Assembly (NCBI GenBank): GCA_029250885.1
Contig: JAQXEK010000013.1
Coordinates: 60,606 to 124,605 of the forward strand
Direction: 5' to 3'
Origin: Planctomycetota bacterium
Lineage (GTDB): Bacteria > Planctomycetota > UBA1135 > GCA-002686595
DNA length: 64,000 nt
Position numbers and translations under genes: made by a program. The notes under the pieces were generated by a model that saw nothing but the letters and a program-made list of their open reading frames with translations, searched no databases and had not been told where the DNA came from. Positions 58,512-64,000 of this stretch are shown piece after piece (within the stretch, counting starts at the first letter, position 1; each line of letters opens with the position of its first letter).

Positions 58512-61010
58512 CTAGTTTACGAATCCTTGGAGGAACTCGGTCATGCCCTCTTCGTAGTGGAATCCCGTCTCGGCGATCTTGCTGCCATCCTTGGGGTCTA
58601 CCACAACAAGCCAGGGGTTGGATCGCGAGGTGGCGAGCTCCTTCTGGAGCTCAAGGCTAAAGTCCTTGCGGGCTCCAGGGTCCCCATCGGTATGCAGGCG
58701 AACCTCAACAAAGTTTTCGCGTAGTAAGAGGTCAATCGTTTCATCTGAGAACACACGGCCCTCGAGTTGGCGGCAGCTAGCTCAGCTGAAGCCAGTGAAG
58801 TTGACTAACAATAGCTTCTCCGAGGACACAGCCTTAGCGAGGGCTCGATCATAGGCGCGGACCTTTGTCTCCTCTGTGTCCTCCTCATCCGTCTCATAAG
58901 GCCTGGTTCCATAGGGGGCCATGGACTCACCTAGCCAATCATTGGAGTAGCCCGGCAAGAATGCGGTCATGATGTTGCCCCGCGGCTGCCCCATAAAGAT
59001 CGCGCCGAAGTGCACCGCAAGGGCAAGGAAGCCCAGCCCAAACACCGCACGCGCTGCGCCTACCCTGGGACGTGCGGCTCCCCTCTTCTTCATAAGTCCG
59101 AAGAGGTAGCCCGAGGTAATGACGAACATCACCATCCAAAGGATCAGCAGGAGTTCGTCCGGCAGCAAACCAAGCTGTTTGACCACATCTACGTTTGAGA
59201 AAAACTTAAACGCGGCTGCCATCTCGACAAAACCAAGGGTCACCTTAAGGGTGTTCATCCACTGCCCACTAGATGGCAGGGCCTTTAGCTTGCCAGGCAC
59301 CATGGACAGCACAGCGAAGGGGATCGCCATGGTCAGCCCGAAGGTTCCCATACCGATCACTAAGCGGAACAGGTCGCCGCCCTCTCCCGTTGCGGAGCTT
59401 GCTCCGACGCTCAGGATCGCGCCAACAATCGGTGCCGTGCAGGTGAAGGACGTGATCACAAGGGTCGCGCCCATAAGAAAGACTCCGAGCAGACCGCCCT
59501 TGCTTGACGCGCTGCCGGCTGCGTTCATGAGGAAGCGCGGAGGCTGCAGGTTCACGACGCCAAGCAAGACCAAGGCGAAGTAGACAAAGAAGCCCCCGAT
59601 GATCAAGTTTGTGACCCAGTGGGTCGCAAACTGGATGATCGCAGGGCCGACCACGACACCCGTGAGGATGAAGATCAGCACAATGCCTGCCCCGTAAGCT
59701 AGGGAGAGCCCGATTGGGGCCTTGCCCGACTTGTCCGCCTGCTTCGTAAAGAAGCTGATCGTGATCGGGATCATCGGGTAGGTGCAAGGCATCAAGAGCG
59801 TGAAAAGCCCGCCACCAACACAGAGGGCCAGAAATGCCCAGAGGTCCTGCTGCTCGCCATCCTCTTCCTTTTTTACAGGTGGCTCCGCACTGGAAGCGAC
59901 CGCGTCGCTCGCGTCCATTTCGATAATGCTGCCAGCCGCGCTCTCTGCGTGCTCGCCGATTACCACATCGTGCGGCGCGGCAAAGCTAGCGAACATGGCG
60001 TTGGTGCCGGCTCCATCACTGGGAATGGACTCGCTGTAGGGTTCACAGGACAGGGTGATGTCCGAGCAGGTAAGGCCTGCGATCGAGACATCTAGATCGG
60101 TCGGTGCTTCCCCTTCAAACGTTCCGGAGACAGTGACGATCAGGCGTCCATCGTGGCTCCAAATCCAAGTTGGCTCTCCGTCCAGGCCAAAGGGTTGGTC
60201 TGTCTTGTGAGCCTCGGGGAACACGGGCGCGTCCCAAGTGACGTCGTTGCCAATCGGTTGCAGCTCGAGGCTCGTGACCAAGCCCACCGCGTCCCGGGGC
60301 CCGAGGTCGTCCGAGTACAGGTGCCAGTCCGGAGCGATGTCGATTGTCACGACCGCGTAGATGTTCTGGCCTTCGATGCGGTGATTTAGGTTTCCCACGG
60401 CTCGAAGTTCGCTGAAGCTGAAGTCGAAGACAGGGACCTCCTTGCCTTCGACCAGGGGAGCAGCCTCCACTTCCGGACGCAGCTTGTCCGGGAACTTGTC
60501 GAAGTACTTTGCCTTGCCGTCGCCACGGCTCTCGATCCCTAGGTCCTCGTAGGGTATGCAAGAGCCGTCGACGGTCGAGCAGGTCTGTCCCGTGATCGAT
60601 GCGAGAACTTCCACATCGGGGGAAGGCTCGCCGTCCCACTCGCCGAACGCGTACAGCACCATCGTACCTGAGTGCTCAAGGATCCAGGTCGGATCGCCGA
60701 AGCCGAGGTCCTGGACCGCGCGATGAGGCTGGGGGAACCAGGCCTCGGTGAAGGTCACGTCGTCGGCTTCAAAGAACGCAGTAGTCGGGGTGCCAATGGC
60801 GTCAGGCGGGCCGAGCTCCGTGTGGTACAGGTGCCAGGTCGGGTCGATCTTGACCTCGAGCACGGCCTCGATGCCGGCGTCGGTGGCGCGGTGGTAAAGG
60901 CGCGCCTGGGCCTTGTCAAACTGGGCGTTTGCCGTGCTCGGGAAGAGAAGTGCCAGCAGAAGAGCTGGAAGCAGCCTACCGAGTAGGGTTCTAGGAAGGT
61001 GGATGTTCAA
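58512..61010 (-). CDS. dsbD: DsbD-like thiol:disulfide interchange protein with predicted selenocysteine (UGA) at residue 743
   Basis: Two open frames in the same reading phase, 61010-58785 and 58781-58512, are joined by a single TGA at 58782-58784. Joined, they give 832 residues. Order: signal peptide (1-29); two related beta domains of DsbD-alpha type (about 30-185 and 205-345), each with a pair of Cys (TCSTVDGSC, TCSDITLSC); the eight-helix CcdA-like membrane domain (about 395-640) with catalytic Cys in LLMPCTYPMIPI and ITSFTCTAPIVG; and a C-terminal thioredoxin domain. There the sequence is VNFTGFS-U-ASCRQLEGRVFSDE, where homologues have FTG.TC..CR..E..V. So TGA replaces exactly the first catalytic Cys, and Cys746 is the second. 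The same phase, continued homology through EVRLHTDG and terminator after 58512 argue against a pseudogene. It would move electrons from cytoplasm to periplasm. Confidence 0.85.
58745..58785 (-). promoter_or_regulatory. Candidate bacterial SECIS hairpin
   Basis: In the mRNA, CUGAG (containing the UGA) can pair with CUCAG 31 bases later, enclosing a GC-rich inner segment with a possible GCC/GGC stem and an AACUCGAG-type loop. Length (about 41 nt) and position (at UGA) match bacterial SECIS elements, which are poorly conserved in sequence. Only hand-folded. Confidence 0.4.
58782..58784 (-). other. In-frame UGA codon, predicted selenocysteine
   Basis: On the minus strand the codons run TTC-AGC-TGA-GCT-AGC-TGC. 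UGA occupies the first position of the thioredoxin CxxC (UASC). See the finding on this site. Confidence 0.75.
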
Positions 61011-61051
61011 AGCAGGGTCTTTCTGTAGAAAGGGAGGGTTGGCCTAGCAGT

Positions 61052-62071
61052 TTACGGTTTCCGTCCCGAGCTGGCCTGGGACTCTGAAGTTTGCGTGGCT
61101 CTCTTAGGGCTAGAGGGGGGCCTGGCTGGAGCTGCGCCGCCGAACAGGCCTGCCCCCAAATCGACGTCAGGCTCACAGGGGTTCATGTGTACGTGGACGC
61201 CCTGGACCGAGGTGTCGCTGTCCCGGACAGCGTCTTCCACCGCGTGAGCGATAGTGTGACCGCGGGATACGGTCAGATCTCCATCGATGTTGATTTCGAG
61301 GTCCACGCGCACATCGGAACCTAGGGGGTGAATACGTACGTTTTTCACTCCGCGCACCCCCTCCACACGGCGAGCCGTCTCGGCGATCCTGAATCGCATC
61401 TTCGGATCGGCAACCCGATCCATTAAGACATCGAAACCGGCCCGCACACTGCGCAGGCCCATCGCCATGATTAGAACGCCGATAGCGCCCGCCACGAAGC
61501 CCTCTACGGCCGGATATCCCGCGGCGCGCGCGCCGATCGCCACCAGAACGATGGTGCTCGACAGGGCGTCCCCGAGATTGTCCCAGGTCAGGGCGCGCAG
61601 GCTGATCGAGCCAACCCGGTTAGCGGCACGACCTGTGACCCCCGCCAGGCCCAGGTTCACCAGAATCGAAACAAGGGCCACGCACATGGCAAGCACCTCG
61701 CCACCCTCCTCGATCGCCTCCAACTCTCCAAAGAACGAAGACGCCACGACCCCGCCTCCACCAACCACCAGCACCAGGCCCACGATCAGGCCACCCAGGG
61801 CCTCGAGATTGCCGTGGCCGTAGTGGTGGTCCTCGTCGGCGGGCTCGGAGCCAAGCTTGTAGCCGACCCAGGCGATACCACTAGAGATCGTGTCGGCCGC
61901 AGAATGCCAACCGTCGGCCACAAGGGCGGGCGAAGCAAACAGGAAGCCGGTCCCCAGCTTCATGGCAGCTAGTAGCCCGTTCGTCACAAGGCACAGGCGA
62001 TGAGCCTGGTGGCCGACGCCTTCGTCTAAAGGCCCCGTGGGGTCGACCTGATTCACAATGTCGCTCTTCAT
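61052..62071 (-). CDS. Cation diffusion facilitator (CDF) transporter
   Basis: 339 residues. Six membrane helices with metal-site motifs DGWHSAADTISS in TM2 and DNLGDALSSTIV in TM5, the CDF (H/D)xxxD pair. The cytoplasmic loop has DHHYGHGNLEALGGLIV, a typical zinc/iron CDF signature. The C-terminal domain (RRVEGVRGVKNVRIHPLGSDVRVDLEI in parts) is the ferredoxin-like dimerisation domain. A Pro/Ser-rich tail follows from about residue 310. It should export a divalent metal such as Zn2+, Fe2+ or Mn2+. It lies 41 bases upstream of dsbD on the same strand. Confidence 0.93.
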   Translation of the reverse strand: MKSDIVNQVDPTGPLDEGVGHQAHRLCLVTNGLLAAMKLGTGFLFASPALVADGWHSAADTISSGIAWVGYKLGSEPADEDHHYGHGNLEALGGLIVGLVLVVGGGGVVASSFFGELEAIEEGGEVLAMCVALVSILVNLGLAGVTGRAANRVGSISLRALTWDNLGDALSSTIVLVAIGARAAGYPAVEGFVAGAIGVLIMAMGLRSVRAGFDVLMDRVADPKMRFRIAETARRVEGVRGVKNVRIHPLGSDVRVDLEINIDGDLTVSRGHTIAHAVEDAVRDSDTSVQGVHVHMNPCEPDVDLGAGLFGGAAPARPPSSPKRATQTSESQASSGRKP

Positions 62072-62160
62072 TAAGGGTATAAGTGCTTGTGGCCGATGGC
62101 CTAGGCGTCCACTCTAACTTGACATACCGCGCCGGTCCCCACCAACACCTGAATCGAACC

Positions 62161-62802
62161 ATGCTGCGCTCCCAGTTTCAAAATTTGACCCTCTCCCTGA
62201 CGGGCATCGCCGTCGCCACACTCTTCGCCACGGCCGGTTCCGGGACCTGGCTGGCCCAGGATGCAGACACAAGCGAGATCGAGAAGCTGGTCGGGCAGGG
62301 CGACAAGGACTTAGCTAAAGAGGGTCCCAAGCGCGTCCCCGTCACGGGTTGGGAGATCGAGCCCAAGTGGGAACCCTTGATCGGCACCTGGGCTTTAATG
62401 AGCTTCCAGCACCCGACCGAGACGATCCTGGCAGACTCCATCCGTGGCTTCCTGACTGTCGGCGAGGGATTCCTCTCCATGATCATTCATGCGCGCCCCA
62501 CGGAGGGCGAGAACGACACAGACTTCCCCGACCGCTTAGCCCAATCTGGACTGCACCGCTGGCGCATCAGCGAGCAGGGCATCCTGCAGTTGGCCAATGT
62601 CATGGGTCACAGCAACTTCGGCTACGAGCTGGAGTGGGAGCTCCCCAACGAGCCCCGGGAGTTCAGCATCGTACTCGAGGAAAACTCGCTAGTGCTAACG
62701 CGCCCAGACTTTGGCGAGCTCGATTTTCGCCGTATCACAAAGGCCGACTTCCCCGAAGCCGCGCTCGAGCGCATCCGCGAGCTTACCAGCGAGTCGGAGT
62801 AG
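62161..62802 (+). CDS. Exported hypothetical protein, lipocalin-like pattern
   Basis: 213 residues from ATG 62161; the open frame continues upstream to 62083, but this start gives a proper signal peptide (LSLTGIAVATLFATAGSGTWLAQ). The mature part has WEPLIGTWALMSFQHPTETI, then GFLTVGEGFLSMIIHA and WEL...FSIVLEENSLVLTRP, a beta-rich alternation that resembles a lipocalin-like fold (LxGTWxLxS). It ends in a Glu-rich tail. No function can be assigned. A clear terminator follows. Confidence 0.7.
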   Translation: MLRSQFQNLTLSLTGIAVATLFATAGSGTWLAQDADTSEIEKLVGQGDKDLAKEGPKRVPVTGWEIEPKWEPLIGTWALMSFQHPTETILADSIRGFLTVGEGFLSMIIHARPTEGENDTDFPDRLAQSGLHRWRISEQGILQLANVMGHSNFGYELEWELPNEPREFSIVLEENSLVLTRPDFGELDFRRITKADFPEAALERIRELTSESE

Positions 62803-62832
62803 CGGCTGCGTTACTTTCATTCTCCTACTAAC

Positions 62833-62875
62833 GAAGCGAGGGCGCCCGATTTTCATCGGACGCCCTCGCTTCTTT
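62833..62875 (+). terminator. Rho-independent terminator of exported protein
   Basis: Perfect 12-bp stem GAAGCGAGGGCG/CGCCCTCGCTTC with a 16-base loop, followed by TTTAG. It stands between two convergent genes. Confidence 0.85.
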
Positions 62876-62894
62876 AGTACCGTGGCCTAGTCGG

Positions 62895-64000
62895 CTAGCA
62901 CTGGCTGTAGCCACAGCCGTAGCACTTAGCGCACCCCTCTTCAAAGGCAAGAGAGGATTCGCACTGAGGGCACTTCAACTTGAAGCGCTCAGCACCCTTG
63001 GGACCACCGGCTCCCGGCGCGACGCCCGCGGCGTGAACCGGCGACTTCATGTCCACCTGGGACGGGTCGACGCGGCCGAGCAGGAGTGCCTCGAGGCCGA
63101 ACTTATCCCTTGCGGAGACGTAACGCCGCAGCGCGCAGGCCAGCCCATCCGCTAGGGACATGATTCGCCCGTCCTTGGTAGCGACGGTGAGGCTCGACCC
63201 GATTCCTGACAGCTGCTTCAGGGCAAGTTCGAGGCTTCCGTTCGAGCGCAGCCATAAGGAGAGCAGGCGGCAGATAGCCTCGAGGTCCGAGTTCGCGACG
63301 TCGCCACCCTTGCCGAGCTGGGCGAAGACCTCGCGCGCACGACCCGACTGGGGATCGACGCTGACTTTCACGTGCATGTTGCCAAAGGGCGTGGCCTGGC
63401 GAATGCGCAGGCTGGGCATGATCTCCGGCAAGCGTACGGGGACGGGGTCAGCAACCACCGCATCGGGTGCGGGCGCTGTTTGGCCAGCCTCGGGCGTCTC
63501 CTTGGCCTTTAGGGTCATGGGCTGCATCTCGCGGCAACCGTCGCGATAGACGGTGATGCCGTTGATGTCTAGCGCCATGGCCATCTCGTAAATCTCCTTC
63601 ACGTCATCCACCGTCGCCTCATGGGGGAAGTTGATCGTCTTGGAGATCGACGCGTCGCAGTGGCGCTGGAAGGCAGCCTGCATGCGGGTGTGCCAGTAGG
63701 GAGTGATGTCGTGGGCAGTAACGAAGATGCGCTTGGTCTCCTCGGGTACCTCGTCCATGTGGGCCAAGGTGCCCTCTTCGATGATGCGGTCGATCATCTC
63801 TTCCGAGTGGAAGCCCTCTTCGTGGGCGCGCTCGTCGAACACGTAGTTCACCTCGCGCAGGACAGTCGGCTTACCGTTGGTGTCCTTCATAATCTGGCGC
63901 ACGAAGGCCAGGGAGAACATCGGCTCGATTCCGCCCGAGCAGTCCGCGATGATCGAGATCGTTCCCGTGGGCGCAATCGTCGTCGTGTAGGAGTTGCGCA
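62895..64000 (-). CDS. nrdJ: NrdJ, adenosylcobalamin-dependent class II ribonucleotide reductase (5' part cut by window edge)
   Basis: The frame is open to the right edge: before the internal Met at 63920 it reads RNSYTTTIAPTGTISIIADC and SGGIEPM, the conserved active-site region of class II reductases. After that come FSLAFVRQ, the FPHEATVDDVKEIYEMAMAL region and NGITVYRDGCR, as in NrdJ. A variable linker and a domain of about 130 residues typical of the bacterial NrdJ C-terminus follow, ending in a zinc ribbon with Cys pairs (LKCPQCESSLAFEEGCAKC, YGCGYSQC). Makes deoxyribonucleotides using B12 with or without oxygen. The N-terminal part lies outside. Confidence 0.95.
   Translation of the reverse strand, partial: RNSYTTTIAPTGTISIIADCSGGIEPMFSLAFVRQIMKDTNGKPTVLREVNYVFDERAHEEGFHSEEMIDRIIEEGTLAHMDEVPEETKRIFVTAHDITPYWHTRMQAAFQRHCDASISKTINFPHEATVDDVKEIYEMAMALDINGITVYRDGCREMQPMTLKAKETPEAGQTAPAPDAVVADPVPVRLPEIMPSLRIRQATPFGNMHVKVSVDPQSGRAREVFAQLGKGGDVANSDLEAICRLLSLWLRSNGSLELALKQLSGIGSSLTVATKDGRIMSLADGLACALRRYVSARDKFGLEALLLGRVDPSQVDMKSPVHAAGVAPGAGGPKGAERFKLKCPQCESSLAFEEGCAKCYGCGYSQC

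Noticed and set aside
58512..58754. Separate 80-residue gene after a truncated dsbD
   Set aside because: Same reading phase as dsbD, no ribosome site, and the 9 codons between include the second catalytic Cys and conserved residues. One gene with a recoded UGA explains it better.
1..64000. tRNA, rRNA, CRISPR array, insertion sequence or prophage
   Set aside because: None was recognised by eye on either strand; a tRNA or Rfam scan was not possible here.

Overview
The window is high-GC bacterial DNA dominated by one large flagellar gene region (about 50.5 kb) followed by about 13 kb of housekeeping, transport and envelope genes. P-ring (FlgI) and L-ring (FlgH) genes imply a cell with two membranes. 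The sulfatase-like lipoprotein, the cobalamin-dependent ribonucleotide reductase and the general gene content would fit a Planctomycetota-like aquatic bacterium, but that placement is an inference; nothing here fixes the phylum.

Layout. Positions 1-8573 (minus strand) hold the export-apparatus gene fliO (cut by the window edge), a FliT/FlgN-like chaperone, fliS, fliD and four tandem flagellins in two alternating subtypes. Positions 8782-17460 (plus) hold eight tightly packed genes: a sigma-54 activator paralogue lacking the GAFTGA loop, a histidine-kinase-like protein lacking its His, a receiver + RsbW-type ATPase fusion, three membrane or exported TPR-type proteins, and an intact NtrB/NtrC-type kinase and sigma-54 regulator. 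Positions 17491-29247 (plus) hold flgBC-fliEFGHIJ, a MotE-like gene, motA, two motB genes, fliL, fliM and fliN. Positions 29401-36754 hold a sulfatase-superfamily lipoprotein, a FAD oxidoreductase, ispG, a sodium/solute symporter and gmhA. Positions 36830-50533 (minus) hold fliK-flgD-flgE and flgF-flgG-flgA-flgH-flgI-flgJ-flgN-flgK-flgL plus a 97-residue protein. Then come rpiA, feoAB, an exported protein, two SGNH hydrolases around a polysaccharide flippase, a DsbD-type protein with an in-frame TGA, a CDF transporter, an exported protein and nrdJ (cut by the right edge).

Regulatory logic read from sequence. Sigma-54 (-24/-12) motifs with exact GG-N10-GC spacing lie just ahead of fliK and flgF, probably ahead of fliO, and ahead of the exported protein at 54139. 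A sigma-28-like motif (TTTA-N15-TCCGAGAA and variants) precedes flagellins 2 and 4, and related forms precede flagellin 1, fliD and motA. This matches the usual hierarchy: NtrC-type regulator and sigma-54 for rod/hook genes, FliA for filament and motor genes.

The most notable observations are a probable selenocysteine codon replacing the first Cys of the CxxC in the thioredoxin domain of the DsbD protein (58782-58784), and the unfamiliar module of degenerate signalling proteins plus membrane/TPR proteins placed directly upstream of the flagellar kinase-regulator pair.
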